64,000 bases of DNA, from the NCBI GenBank assembly GCA_033065855.1, contig JAVXUO010002923.1, forward strand, positions 314,001 to 378,000, in the 5' to 3' direction. The number at the start of each line of letters is the position of its first letter. Within the stretch, counting starts at the first letter, position 1. Made by a program: the position numbers and the translations under genes. The notes beneath the pieces were generated by a model that saw only the letters and a list, made by a program, of their open reading frames with translations, did no database searches and was not told the origin of the DNA. Shown here piece by piece: positions 12,117 through 24,760 of this stretch. The DNA is from Escallonia rubra. Taxonomy: Eukaryota > Streptophyta > Magnoliopsida > Escalloniales > Escalloniaceae.

Positions 12117-13590
12117 TTTATAGTCAAAATTGGTTAGGTAGAGTTTTAGATCAGAATGATATTCAAAGTTTATATGTCTTACTAATACAACACTACTAAT
12201 ATTTGAACACTTTTAAAGACACTTTTATCTGTAGTATATACTCTTTATAAATCCTAGCTTACATTAGAAATATAATGTAACAGTCTGTCGCGCAGAGAAA
12301 CTATCATTGTGCTTCTCTCTTCATGTAAAATTAATTAAATTTAAAATTAAGGACATTAACTGAAATAAAATTTTGAGATATTTAGAGACACTAGTATTTT
12401 TAGGGTATAGGTTTTATCCTTTTCAACATTCAAATTTACTAATAACAAATTTTACTCCTTTAAAATTTGTGATTAATGGTGCAAATCTACATTCGGAAAA
12501 CATAAACACGTGCTACAAAGACAAAAATGTTGCAAAGATAAATAGACACTGAGAACTGACGAACAACATAAATTAGAAACCAAGAAGACGAAACATCAAT
12601 TTATAGAGGAAAAGAATAAAATCTTTGACCAAGTTATAGCTTTTACACCCTATTCATGCCTTGACGGCACATCATTATACCAATATTCTTCACGACACAA
12701 CATTATATAATTCATTATAGATGGGGTACACAAGTGTTACTGAATTCACATCGCTCACAGTTTTAATTGATTGTATTGTAACTAAAATTAAGTTGTTATC
12801 GTTTTAAAGATACTTATTAGCCTTTTTATTAATGAAAATTCCATTAGTTATACGGATAAGATTTATTCTGTTAGTTGTCAGGGCCAAATTGAGTTGGCTT
12901 ATATTCGTTTACTATTACTTTGGTAAAATCTACAAATTACGTCGACATCTTTTTTGTTTGCGTTGTGAAGGTTATATGAATCAATTATTTTCTTTAAATT
13001 GCATATAATTTATTTTATTTAATTCTTTTTGATATCTTAAATATGTGATGTAATCATTTTGTTAGTCGAGTGGTATTAAAGAAAGGATCTGATTTGTGCT
13101 TCCTCTACTATAAGGACTTTAAAACCTATGTTGTAAAAACTTATTTGCCTTCATTATGGTATATATTAAACAGTAAATTAAGTCAGCTGTAACATCATTT
13201 TTTTTATGATTTGTGAATAAAATCTATCACGTTTTATCTTTATGTTATAGACTGAGCTTAATTCTTACAATTTTAATTAATTACAGATTTAAAGCCACTT
13301 TTTTCTTCCGAAATTTATAGAGTGATTTTACGGATAAAATCATCCAAATTAAGTTCTAACTAAATTTAGATTATACGAGGCTTACTAATATAGCCCTTGT
13401 TGACCTTACTAACTAATTAATTTGTAAATATAGACCTAGTAAAAAAAAATTTGGAGACCTTTATTGACACTAACATTCCACTAAATTGTTTAATGCATAG
13501 CTTTGAATCATATTTAACTATCAAATTTATCAATTGATCTTGCAATTTCAATTAATTACAGATTTATAGTGACTTTTAATTAACTACAGT
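12117..13590. other. AT-rich stretch with degenerate repeated modules
   Basis: No open frame of note. A module like AATTTTAATTAATTACAGAT appears near 13270 and again near 13548, and a related one near 10720. This looks like decayed element sequence of unknown family. Confidence 0.45.
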
Positions 13591-14984
13591 GTCATGGAAC
13601 AGCCTAATAGACCTATCAAAATCAGGATAAAAAGATCTCAGCAACAACAAATTCCAGTGACAAATGATGCAGCTCAGCAAATGCAGTGTATTGGCACGTG
13701 AGAAGCAAGTGCAAAATGAATGTAACCAACAAAGCGCGTGAAGATCTTGGGAAAAAGAAATATAGCATTCTGTTATGCAGGGATTCTAAGAGATTTGGCT
13801 GGATAAATGCTTCTTCTTTAATTAGCACAATAAATTCTTCATTAGTTTTAATTACTCAAGATCCATGTATGAGGAAGTTATTATTAACAATAAGCTTGTG
13901 TTTTAGTTTTCCCAGTTTATTTTCAATCTACTGTAATGAAGTTTATTTCAGCTGTAACAAACTGCCATATAAAAATGAGTAGCTGAGAAATGAGAAGCAA
14001 GCATCTTTAGCCGAAAATTATTCTATCTGATTGTTCTTTTTCCCAAGTTTCTTTTCTGTCCCTCTTCCATTCCCCAGTTTTTCATCACCTTCATCTGTGA
14101 ATAAGGCATAACAAGCTAGTTGGAGCTAACAATTGGTATTCAGAGCCCGGTACAATCCACCTTTCAAATACCTTACATTCATTCACAAAACCAAATCATT
14201 CAAATCATGGGTTACAACACAAGGCAATTCCAGAAACAAAGCTAGTTAGATGAGCACGTCAGCCTCATGGAGGCGCAATTTGCCGATCATCTTGGTGCCA
14301 TTGATGATCAACTACTGGGATTAAAAGAAACTGTCTCCGAAATACCTGAATTGAAGCTTGCAGTGGACCAGCTGAAGGAAGAAATACCTGGAGTGAGACA
14401 TTCATTTGAAGAATTGCATCTGATGTTGCAGCAGCTAGTTAATTCGAAGGAAGGAGAAGGGTCCAACACTAGACAAGCTAGACAGTTCAAAGGGCCAGAA
14501 TCTTCACACAAGGACTATTTCCAAACAACAAATGGTAACCTCTTCTAAAAAAATGCCTAAAATAGAATGTCCACAATTTTCAGGGGATTATTTCTTATGC
14601 ATGGTTGGGTTAGAAAGGCTGAGCAGTTTTTTGAGTTTAATCTTGTTGATGGAACCAATAAAGTGAATTTTGCATCCATACATTTTGAAGGATAGGCTGA
14701 GTATTGGTATGGCGCATATATAAAAGCTAAGAAAAGAAACACGCCATATTTGGAAAATTATTCAAGGACAGTGTAGTGGGAGAATTCCATAAGCTAAGAC
14801 AAAAATCCTCTGTAAAGGCTTACTATGATGACTTTGAGAACATACGGTCTATGATAGTTAGTGAGGGGTGCCAATTTGTAGAAGAATATTTTACTCAGAG
14901 TTTTATAAGTGGGCTCAAGGAGGAAATTAGGCTGGAAGTGGAGAAGTTCGTAGATATAGATAGACAAATTGAACAATTTTGACA
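13591..14984 (+). mobile_element. Second Ty3/gypsy relic: possible LTR, primer site and gag
   Basis: A possible LTR runs from about 13591 (TGTCATGG) to 14131 (...GCTAACA). The primer site TGGTATTCAGAGCC follows at 14134-14147. Gag-like sequence (MEAQFADHLGAIDDQLLGLK, then FHKLRQKSSVKAYYDDFENI) runs to about 14980, where it meets the caulimovirid. The gag resembles that of the element at 4440-10247. It is an old fragment with several breaks. The LTR start is uncertain. Confidence 0.65.
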
Positions 14985-15057
14985 AAATCGATTAGACTTA
15001 ATTTCCCCACAAATATTTTATCAAAATAATGCAGCAATAAGTCAAACAAGATTATTT

Positions 15058-15636
15058 ATGCACTATAGAGAAACACAAAATAGATGTATAGGTCAAGATG
15101 TAGTAAGTGTAAATTTAATACATCCTGATTCAGAACATGAATTAGTTAGAGGAAATTTTAATCTAACACACATAGGATTAATAGTAATAGGAATAAATGG
15201 ATTAACAAGAAGAGACACTGGCGCCAAAGCTTTTCTCGCCATAGTAGATGATAGATTTACTAGTGAACAAGCAATTTTAGGAGCCATAGAAGTAGATATG
15301 AATAATAATGGAGGAATATTTTATTGTGCACCAGACTTTTGCTTAAATACAAGAGATTTTGCTCACAACATTAAAATTAAAATTATGACTAAAGGCTATG
15401 AAGATTTCCAGCAAGGCAGAAACCTTTTAATTTGTACTACATTTAGAGAAAAACTAACACAAAGTAGTCAAGTAGGATATAAATTAAGCATAGAAGACAC
15501 AACAAAATTCATTATAAATAGAGGAATTAGACTCCTACCACCTTATCGAGTAGATCCATTAGAAAATTCAGGACAAGAATGGAAAGTAGACAAACTAATA
15601 GGTTCTAGTTCGAACAATAGCGTTATACCCACATAA
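15058..15636 (+). pseudogene. Caulimovirid movement protein region (30K superfamily)
   Basis: The stretch contains RCIGQDVVSVNLI, GNFNLTHIGLIVIGINGL, AFLAIVDDRF and QAILGAIEVDMNNNGGIFYC, which fit the conserved core of caulimovirid 30K movement proteins. These form tubules or modify plasmodesmata for cell-to-cell spread. Similar reading extends slightly upstream, to the integration border. This is a fossil. Confidence 0.8.
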
Positions 15637-15955
15637 AGTTTATGGTATAGAAACACTTCAGGAAGAATGTCAGTTTGCTTTAGTAACTATATTGAAGCAA
15701 ATAATAACATAGACATTCAAGAAAATGAAACAGATGAATAATTTTATCTTTCAAAAAATAGATATAAAAATTCTAAATAAAAAAGTAGGCACTACATCAA
15801 TAGGAAGATGAATAAGGCTTAAACAATTACAAGACTTTATACAATTTACAGAACAAGAAGAAAGTCCAGATATATTCAATCAGCCTGAATATAAAATAGA
15901 ATGTAATGAAAACATTAAAATTTTAGAAAACTTAAAAGACTTAGATATAAGCCTA

Positions 15956-16522
15956 ATGCCTTCCCATGAGTCTCCAAGCGTAGAAATATTAGAAACTGAA
16001 ACAAATTACAAAATAGAATTAGATAACAAAATTAACCAAGCTTTAGAAGATATAGAAAAGATAAGACAAGAAGATAATAACTTGTTAATAGAAGAAATGA
16101 ATAAAATATTAGATAATATAGATCACTTAGAAGGAACAGAAGTACCAGAAATAGAAAACCTTAAAATAAAAGATCTAGAAGAAAATTTAAAAAATTATGA
16201 AACATATTCAACAAGAACTGAGACAGAATCTACCAATACACAAATTACTACAAACAATGTAAAATTTAATTTGATAAATGAAACACCTTATATACTTATG
16301 GATGAAAGTGGTGGTTTAGGGACCACTAATAATAGAAACAATGATGGAAGTAGATTTTATACATCTCAACCAACTGCAAGACCACAATACACTTATGGTA
16401 GTCTACCTAGACAAAGTGCAAATATTGAAAACAACAAATTTGATAGGCCTACTTATAAACCTAGAGGTAAAAGACACCCTTTAGAACAAAATGCCAAAAT
16501 ACAGAAGGATGCAGAACCCTTC
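15956..16522 (+). pseudogene. Caulimovirid spacer region between movement and coat protein
   Basis: A Glu/Asn/Lys-rich, coiled-coil-like segment (ALEDIEKIRQEDNNLLIEEM) is followed by a low-complexity tail. It ends at the copia insertion. Such linkers are poorly conserved in caulimovirids, so identity rests on position. Confidence 0.55.
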
Positions 16523-17810
16523 TGAAACCAAAAAGATAACCCTAGAGGCGGGGGGGGGGGGGGCATAGGGTTTTAAGACTACTTTAAAAATTAACAAACA
16601 ACAAACCTCAATCTCAATAACTTAAATAAGCAAACAACCAATCTCAACACAAATATAAAACGATAATGTAAAGAGAGAAGGATTTAGAGATACTTGTCAA
16701 GGAGATTTAAATGGTTCGGCTTGATATACCCTCAAGCCTACGTCCACACCTTCAAGGAAGTCCCATGAAAGGCCCTAGAATCCACTAGTATGATCTTCCT
16801 TACGGGTCAAGATCGAACCTCTTACAATCCCTTGATGCTATGCTTACATCAAGAACAAGCTTTGACAAACCCAAAGCTCCAAATGTTGACAACCCCAAGC
16901 TTTGATACAAGAACCTTTAGATGAAGAATTGTGTACAAGATTTCACTCTCAATAAGTAGATGAGTACAAGTTTAAGCACTAGAACAAGAGATATGAGTGT
17001 ATGATGACTTTATGAAAGTGTATATCTCTTAAATGTAAGCTCACAATAAATGCTCTCTTGAAATGGATGAGAAATCAATGAAAACCAAGAGAGATTGAAC
17101 AATTGCTTTGATCTTTGAGAATATGAAAGATAAGAGAGCTTTGAATGCAATTCATGAATCAAAACTATGCCCAAGATGAGTATTTATAGAGGTGGGAATA
17201 AATATGACCGTTTGGAGTTAGGTGGAGCATTAAATGCGCCAAACGGTAAATGCAGTCGACTGCAATGTCCCATTGCAGTCGACTGTATTCCCAAAGTAGC
17301 CGTTGGAAATTCAAATTTCCAACTTGCAGTCGACTGTAATCCAATGCAGTCGACTGTAATAGGCTACTGGAAGTATTGCAGTCGACTGCATTCCAATGCA
17401 GTCGACTGTAATACCTCACTGCCCAACTTGCAGTCGACTGTAATCCAATGCAGTCGACTGCATTCCAGAAAATGCAGTTTCCTTGTTTTTAAAGTATGAA
17501 AAACTTTTTATGCATGCAAGGAAAACCTATGGGCAAGTTCTAGGTATACAGTCATCGTAACGATCATCTCTCTACGTCTAGTTTACAAAGAAGGAAATAA
17601 AGCGTTATAAAATTCAATCGACGAATTTCTTCTTTGATGCGTTCCGTTGAGAGTCTTTGACCGTGTTGCTCGTCTAATAGTCCGTTTGCATGAGTATGAG
17701 ATTGTTCCTATTGCTTCATCAACTCAATGCATGTTAGACAACATAAACATCAATGTTGGTTATCATCAAAACCAAATATAATCCTAGGTTAAATAACCGT
17801 AGGGTTAACA
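16523..17810 (-). repeat. 3' LTR of the copia element
   Basis: It is 1288 bp and ends TG...CA when read on the minus strand (TGTTAACCCTACGG ... TTTTTGGTTTCA). It contains eight copies of CAGTCGACTG (17253-17460), the MSA-like TCCAACGGCTA (17297-17307, minus), and a TATA box CTATAAATA (17181-17189, minus). A run of G near 16549 is a poorly resolved homopolymer. Confidence 0.93.
17253..17460 (-). repeat. CAGTCGACTG palindrome array, eight copies, 3' LTR
   Basis: Eight perfect copies of the 10-bp palindrome lie in 208 bp. Most are extended to ATTGCAGTCGACTGTAAT-like 18-mers. The array ends 63 bp upstream of the TATA box in the LTR's direction of transcription. Confidence 0.9.
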
Positions 17811-17825
17811 ATCTCCCCCTTTTTG
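17811..17825 (-). other. Polypurine tract of the copia element
   Basis: On the minus strand the 15 bases next to the 3' LTR read CAAAAAGGGGGAGAT, the expected plus-strand primer site. Confidence 0.8.
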
Positions 17826-18388
17826 ATGATGGCAAACATTGATTCAAATAATATGAGATATATAAGATAATAAACGTAAAGAAGCATGACAATCTCAATT
17901 ATAAACCATAAGGGGTCAAAAGAAGAATCATGATGATAAGCTCCCCCTGTCTTAAGCAATATAGGGCTCCCTCTAACTCAAGTAATATATGCTCATATCA
18001 AATCCACACAAGTACGAATCAACAATATTTTCTCCCCCTTTTGACATCATTGAAAAAAGATCGAGGGTGTGTGTGAAAGTGATCAAATTATGTATCCATC
18101 CATGGATAATCAATATAGCCAGCAAGGGCATTCAAACAATAAAACATAAGTACTTGAATAACCATCAAAAGGTGTACCAAACGCCTTTTACAAAACTAGC
18201 ACATATAGGAAGTGTAAAGGATTTAGAAATATGAGTGTGTGCAAATCAAATGAGATTAAATGAATATCAACAAAATCAATAATTTTGAAAAGAGAAACAT
18301 CGACCAAAGCATGCTTTAAGCATATTAAATAATGTTCAAGCATGAGAAATGTAACTTGCATGATTAGCACAAGAGATATAACATTTAG

Positions 18389-19930
18389 TCACATAGGTGA
18401 AGACATGCCAAGTTCTCTTCTAAGAGTGGTAAACCTCTTCGAATCTAAAGGTTTAGTGAAGATATCCGCTAATTGGTGATTTGTGTCCACGAAATCTAGA
18501 ACAATATCACATTTTTGCACATGATCACTGATAAAATGGTGTTTGATTTCTATGTGCTTTGTGCGTGAATGTTGGATGGGATTTTTGCTCAAGTCAATGG
18601 CACTAGTATTATCGCATAAGATAGGTATGTGATCATACTTGAGTCCAAAGTCCAAAAGGGTTTGTTTCATCTAAAGAATTTGTGCACAACAAGCACCAAC
18701 CGCCATATATTCGGCTTCGGTGATAGAGAGTGCAACTGAGTTTTACTTTTTGGAACTCCAAGAAACGAGAGAGTGACCTAGGAATTGGCAACCTCCACTA
18801 GTACTTTTCCGCTCGGTTTTCCAACCGGCATAGTCGGCATCGGAGTAACCAATTAGGTCAAAAAAGAAACTGTTTCTAGGAAACCATAACCCTAAATCGT
18901 GAGTGCCCTTAAGATATCTAAGGATTCTTTTGACGGCAATCAAATGAGATTCCTTAGGACTAGCTTGAAATCTAGCACACAAACAAACACTAAACATTAT
19001 ATCGGGTCTACTTGCGGTAAGGTAAAGGAGTGATCCGATCATACCTCGATAGCGCTTAATATCAACATCCTTACCCTTTTCATCTTTATCAAGCTTTAAT
19101 GAAGAGCTCATTGGAGTGTCAAAGGCATTTGATGCTTCCATGTCAAATCTCTTGAGTAGCTCTTTGGTGTATTTGGCTTGGTTGATAAAGATTCCATCCT
19201 TGCTTTGTTTGATTTGCAATCCAAGGAAGAAGGTGAGTTCTCCCATCATGCTCATTTCAAACTCCTTACTCATACAAGAAGCAACCTATTCGCACAAGGA
19301 TCCATTAGTAGAACCAAATATAATATCATCAACATAAATTTGCACCAACAATAAGTCCTTGCCCTTAGATTTTATAAAAAGAGTGGTGTCAAGTTTTCCT
19401 CTTGAAAAATCATTTTCTAAAAAAAAAACTACTTAGCCTTTCATACCAAGCTCTAGGCTCTTGTTTTAAACCATAAAGAGCTTTGCTAAGCTTGAAAACA
19501 TGGTTTGGAAATTTTTCATGTTCAAAGCCGGGAGGTTGAGCCACATAGACCTCCTCCAATAGAAAACCATTTAGAAAGGCACTCTTGACATCCATTTGAA
19601 AGAGTTTAAAATCTCTATAGCAAGCAAAAGCTAATACCATTCTAATAGATTCAAGTCTAGCTACCGGTGCATAAGTTTCATCAAAATCAATTCCTTCCTC
19701 TTGGTTATAACCTTGGGCCACTAATCTAGCCTTGTTTCTAACCACGACTCCGGATTCATCAAGTTTGTTTCTAAAAATCCATTTTGTGCCTATAATCCTA
19801 AAGTTTTGAGGTTTAGGCACAAGGGTCCAAACTTGATTTCTTTCAAATTGAACTAGCTCTTCTTGCATAGCAAGCATCCAAGATTCATGATGTAGAGCTT
19901 CGGAGAAGTTCTTCGGTTCAATTTGGGAAA
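18389..19930 (-). pseudogene. Copia reverse transcriptase and RNase H region
   Basis: Typical Ty1/copia text: [44 protein letters not shown], the catalytic YVDDI near 19330, and the RNase H part with YSDADYAGWKTERKSTSG and FTKPL near the end. This is a fossil. Confidence 0.9.
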
Positions 19931-21520
19931 GAAACGCTATATTAACATGTTGTTGAAGAGAGCGTCGAGTTCTTACCCCACTCGAAGGATTACCTAAGAT
20001 TTGATCGCTTGGATGATCCTTTTTGTAAGTCCAATCTTTTGGTAATTCTTGAGAGTTGTCCAAGTTTGAAGCATCATTGATTGCTTCCTCGTGTCCCCTT
20101 TGAGAACTTGATTGTTGCTCCCCTAGATCAATTTCTTTGGGGTTGCCTTGTAGTGTTTCACTTATGTCCAAAGTTCTCAAGTCATTGTCCATGTCATCTA
20201 CATTAACAATGTTAGTCCTCCGAAGAAAAGGATTAGTCTCATCAAAAGTAACATTAATGGATTCTTCAACAACCAAAGTACTTTTATTATAAACTCTATA
20301 TGCCATACTATTATTAGAGTAACCAAGAAAAATACCCTCAAAGGTTTTGGCATCAAATTTGCTAAGGTGATCCTTGGTATTTAAAACAAAACATTTGCAA
20401 CCAAAGACTCTAAAAAAGCTCACCTTAGGTTTCTTATCATTAAAAAGCTCATAAGGGGTTTTTAACAAAAATTTTCGCAAGATAACTCTATTGAGAACAA
20501 AACAAGCACAAATGACCGCCACCGCCCAAAAGTATTTAGGTAAACCATATTCGTTAAGCATTGTTCTTGCCGCTTCTTGCAAAGACATATTCTTTCTTTC
20601 GGCAACACCATTTTGTTGAGGAGTTCTAGGAGCCGAAAAATTATGTGATATCCCAAAGTCATCACACAAGACTCCTATTTTTGAATTTTCAAATTCTCTA
20701 CCATGATCACTTCGAATGTTGGTTATCAAATAACCTTTTTGATTTTGAACACGTTTTGCAAATGAAGTGAACACATTTAGAGATTCATCTTTGGTAGCCA
20801 AAAAGAAAGTCCAAGTATAGCGAGAATAGTCATCAACAATAACAAAATAATATGATTTACCACCAAGACTAGTAGTAGGGATTGGTCCAAACAAATCCAT
20901 GTGAAGTAATTGCAAAGGTCTAGAAGTAAATACCATTTTCTTCTGTTTATGAGAGACTTTCTTTTGCTTACCCATTTGACAAGCATCACATACTTTATCT
21001 TTCTCAAACTTGATCTTCGGGAGACCCCTCACAAGTTCTTTGTTTGAAATATCCTTCAAGTGCTCCATGTGCATGTGACCAAGTCTTCGATGCCAAAGCC
21101 AAGATGTTTCACTAATAGCACTAAGACACTTGACATCTTGGTTAGCTAAATCATTTAATTGAATGGAGTAAACATTATTATCTCTACTACCTACCAAAAT
21201 AGTTTCATTGTTCTTCAAGGATAGTATAGTGCCATGAGAAGCCTCAAAGATAACTTTAAAACCTTTATCACTAAATTGACTAATGCTTAGCAAGTTATGC
21301 TTCAATCCTTCAACATATAACACATTCTCAATTGAATGTGGTTCCTTACCAATAGTTCCTTTACCTTTGATTTTTTCTTGAGAATTGTCACCAAAGGTCA
21401 CATTTCCTCCTTCTTTAAGATCAATCGTTGTGAAAAGAGATATGTTGCCGGTCATATGTCTTGAGCATCCACTATCAAGAATCCATTTCTTGCTACTAGA
21501 TTTTGCTTTGAGACATACTT
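19931..21520 (-). pseudogene. Copia protease and integrase region
   Basis: The protease motif [11 protein letters not shown] is near 21490. The integrase zinc-binding part [12 protein letters not shown]...CDACQMGK is near 20960-21110, and the core HMDLFGP...[10 protein letters not shown] and [15 protein letters not shown] lies at 20590-20910. This is a fossil. Confidence 0.9.
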
Positions 21521-21531
21521 ATAAACACAAA

Positions 21532-23320
21532 TCAAGTAGTGACTTTTGGTACCCAAATTTTCTTGTGTCCTTGGATGTTAGTCTTGCATTTGTATTCTTG
21601 ACCCTTCACAATCCACATTTTCTTTCTACCTCTGACAAAAACAATTCTACAAGGACAATGATTAGTCGTATGCCCTTTCTTGTTGCACCAACCGTAATGT
21701 GTAAAAGGTGTGCAATAATTCTTTGGTCGTTTTGTATGAAAATTCAACCTAGCTTGTTGTTGAAAAACTTTAGGAGGCATGGCCATGAGATCTAATCCAA
21801 GACCACCTTTGTTTAGGCCAATTCTTTGGCGTCCAAGCATGACATCCAAATTGTTTTGACCATCTACAAATGTTTCAAGACATTTTCTCAAATCACAAAT
21901 CTCAACTTTTAAATCTTCATTTTGTTTTTCTAAAGCCAAAGTTTTGGAAGAGATTTGTTTTGAGCTAGGAGTGTTAACAAGTAATTCAACCAAATCGCTA
22001 TTCACATATTTCACATATAAATGGTTGGAAATGCATTCATTCTTGGCATGCAACTTATCATTTTCCATTATCAACTTCTCAATTTGCTTATTAGCTTCAA
22101 GGAATTTCTTAGACAAAATAATATTTTCTTGAAAATTTTCTTGAAAATTTTCTTGAAAATTTTCTTGGATTCCTCATATAAGCTATCATAAGCATCTTCA
22201 AAGCTTTCATTATCACTATCACTACCGGAAGAAGAGCTTACCTCATCATTTTCCATAAGCATACATTTTCTTGATCATTCTCTTCAATTTTTGAATCAAA
22301 ATCACTCCATGTTGGAGTATGTTCGGCATTCATTGCTCTTTCCTTCTCCTTGTTCTCTTTCTTAGAGAATTGTCTTCTTTTAGCTCTTTCCCATACATCT
22401 CTTCTTTCCTTCTTCTCCCTTTTGTAGATAGGACAATCTATCTTCATGTGTCCCGGCTTGTGGCATTTGTAGCAAAGCTTCTCTTCGTTGCTAGCATTTT
22501 GTTGCCTTCTCCCATCATTTCTTCTAAATCTCAAGAACTTCTTGAAGTTCTTTGCAACCATTGCAATATCCTTTTCATCAAATTCTTCATCATCATCACT
22601 TGACTCAAGGTTTGAAGATGAAGCTTTAAGAGCAATTGATGTAGGCTTCTTCTTGACATCCTCTTGATCAAAGGTCTTGAGTTGCATTTCGTACGTCATG
22701 AGTGAGCACATCAATTCATCATGAGGAAAGATATTTAGATTCTTTGATTCTTGGATGGCGGTGATCTTTGCATCCCAAGCTCTTGGTAAGGATCTAATCA
22801 CTTTTCTTACAAGATCACCATTAGTGAATTCCTTGCCCAATTACTTCAAAGGGTTCATAATGTTAGTAAAACGAGTATTCATATCTGTAACGGATTCATT
22901 TGGAAGCATATGGAATAACTCATAATCTCTAAATAATAAGTTCATCTTGGAGTCTCTAAGAAAAGAAGTCCCTTCATGAGTGACTTGAAGAGTATCCCAA
23001 ATACTCTTAGCGGAATTACACATAATGACTTTATTGAGTTCATTAGTGTCTAAAGTACACACAAGACAATTTTTCGCTCTAGCATTCATACAAATCATCT
23101 TCTTGTCATGATCACTATACTCCGATTTGGATTTAGGCTCTTCAACCTTGTCAACCACCTTTATCGGAACAAATGGGCCATTCTCAACAATATCCCACAT
23201 CTCATAGTCTTGAGATTCTAAATAGATTTTCATCTTAACTTTCCACACACTATAATTGGTCCCATTAAACAATGGATGCCTAGTGGTAGAACTCCCCTCC
23301 ATACCCCCAACGTAAGTCAT
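21532..23320 (-). pseudogene. Copia gag region
   Basis: It starts MTYVGGMEGSSTTRHPLFNG with NYSVWKVKMKIYLES, the usual plant copia gag start. A CCHC zinc knuckle CYKCHKPGHMKIDCP lies near 22425-22470. Downstream are charged, serine-rich and coiled-coil-like parts. This is a fossil. Confidence 0.85.
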
Positions 23321-23364
23321 GATCGATTAACTCTCTTGGCGTTACCCAATATAACAAGAGCCGA

Positions 23365-23377
23365 GGCTCTGATACCA
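23365..23377 (-). other. tRNA-iMet primer binding site (copia)
   Basis: The minus strand reads TGGTATCAGAGCC, a perfect match to the plant initiator-Met tRNA complement, two bases inside the 5' LTR. Confidence 0.95.
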
Positions 23378-23379
23378 CT

Positions 23380-24635
23380 TGAAACCAAAAAGATAACACT
23401 AGAGAGGGGGGTGAATAGGGTTTTAAGACTACTTTAAAAATTAACAAACAACAAACCTCAATCTCAATAACTTAAATAAGCAAACAACCAATCTCAACAC
23501 AAATGTAAAACGATAATGTAAAGAGAGAAGGGTTTAGAGATACTTGACAATGAGATTTAAATGGTTTGGCTTGATATACCCTCAAGCCTACGTCCACCCC
23601 TTCAAGGAAGTCCTTAGAAATGCCCTAGAATCTACTAGTATGATATTCCTTACGGGTCAAGATCGAACCTCTTACAATCCCTTGATGCTATGCCCACATC
23701 AAGAACAAGCTTTGACAAACCCCAAGCTTTGATACAAGAACCTTTAGATGAAGAATTGTGTACAAGATTTCACTCTCAATAAGTAGATGAGTACAAGTTT
23801 AAGCACTAGAACAAGAGAGATGATTGTATGATGACTTTATGAAAGTGTATATCTCTCAAATGTAAGCTCACAATAAATGATCTCTTGAAATGGATGAGAA
23901 ATCAATGAAAACCAGGAGAGATTGAACAATTGCTTTGATCTTTGAGAATATGAAAGATAAGAGAGCTTTGAATGCAATTCATGAATCAAAACTATGCCCA
24001 AGATGAGTATTTATAAAGGTGGGAATAAATATGACCGTTTGGAGTTAGGTGGAGCATTAAATGTGCCAAATGGTAAATGCAGTCGACTGTAATGTCCCAT
24101 TGCAGTCGACTGTATTCCCAAAGTAGCCGTTGGAAATTCAAATTTCCAACTTGCAGTCGACTGTAATCCAATGCAGTCGACTGTAATCCAATGCAGTCGA
24201 TTGTAATAGGCTACTGGAAGTATTGCAGTCGACTGCATTCCAATGCAGTCGACTGTAATACCTCACTGCCCAACTTGCAGTCGACTGCAATCCAATGCAG
24301 TTTCCTTGTTTTTAAAGTATGAAAAACTTTTTATATATGCAAGGGAAACCTATGGGCAAGTTCTAGGTATACAGTCATCATAACGATCATCTCTCTATGT
24401 CTAGTTTACAAAGAAGGAAATAAAAGCAATGAAAAAATTCAATCGACGAATTTCTTTTTTGATGCGTTCCATTGAGAGTCTTTGACCGTGTTGTTCGTCT
24501 AATAGTCCGTTTGCATGAGTATGAGATTGTTCCTATTGCTTCATCAACTCAATGCATGTTTGACAACATAAACATCAATGTTAGTTATCATCAAAATAAA
24601 AAATAATCCTAGGTTAAATAACCGTAGGGTTAACA
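23380..24635 (-). repeat. 5' LTR of the copia element
   Basis: It is 1256 bp and corresponds to 16523-17810 with scattered mismatches and small length differences. It has the same ends, a palindrome array at 24080-24287, an MSA-like motif at 24124-24134 (minus) and a TATA box near 24008-24016 (minus). Confidence 0.93.
24080..24287 (-). repeat. CAGTCGACTG palindrome array, eight copies, 5' LTR
   Basis: Seven perfect copies and one variant (CAGTCGATTG) lie in 208 bp. The layout differs slightly from the 3' LTR, as if units were gained and lost. Confidence 0.9.
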
Positions 24636-24760
24636 CCTTCATTTAAAATATAACTGTTGTAGATCCGCAACAAAGAAATAACTATATACAAGTATGGAAA
24701 GATGCAATAGTAGCAAAATTTATAACTAAACAATCTGATAATTTAGAAACATGAGAAGAA

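Larger units (their letters stand above)
16523..24635 (-). mobile_element. Ty1/copia element with both LTRs and 5-bp target duplication
   Basis: Two LTRs (23380-24635 is 5', 16523-17810 is 3' on the minus strand) flank gag, protease, integrase, reverse transcriptase and RNase H, in copia order. CCTTC flanks both ends (16518-16522 and 24636-24640). A primer site and a purine tract are in place. It is inserted in the caulimovirid. Over about 240 bp that I compared by eye, the two LTRs differ at around 5 percent of sites, so the insertion is not recent. The coding part has about four to six breaks. The 580 bp between RNase H and the 3' LTR holds no clear extra gene. Confidence 0.93.

Noticed and set aside
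17165-17499. Frames rich in QSTALDYSRL or AVDCNP across the LTRs (also 24011-24238, 62810-63019)
   Set aside because: They read through the CAGTCGACTG palindrome arrays.
16923-24300. CRISPR-like array of regularly repeated palindromes
   Set aside because: The repeats are only 10-18 bp, unevenly spaced, inside plant LTRs; this is a eukaryotic sequence.
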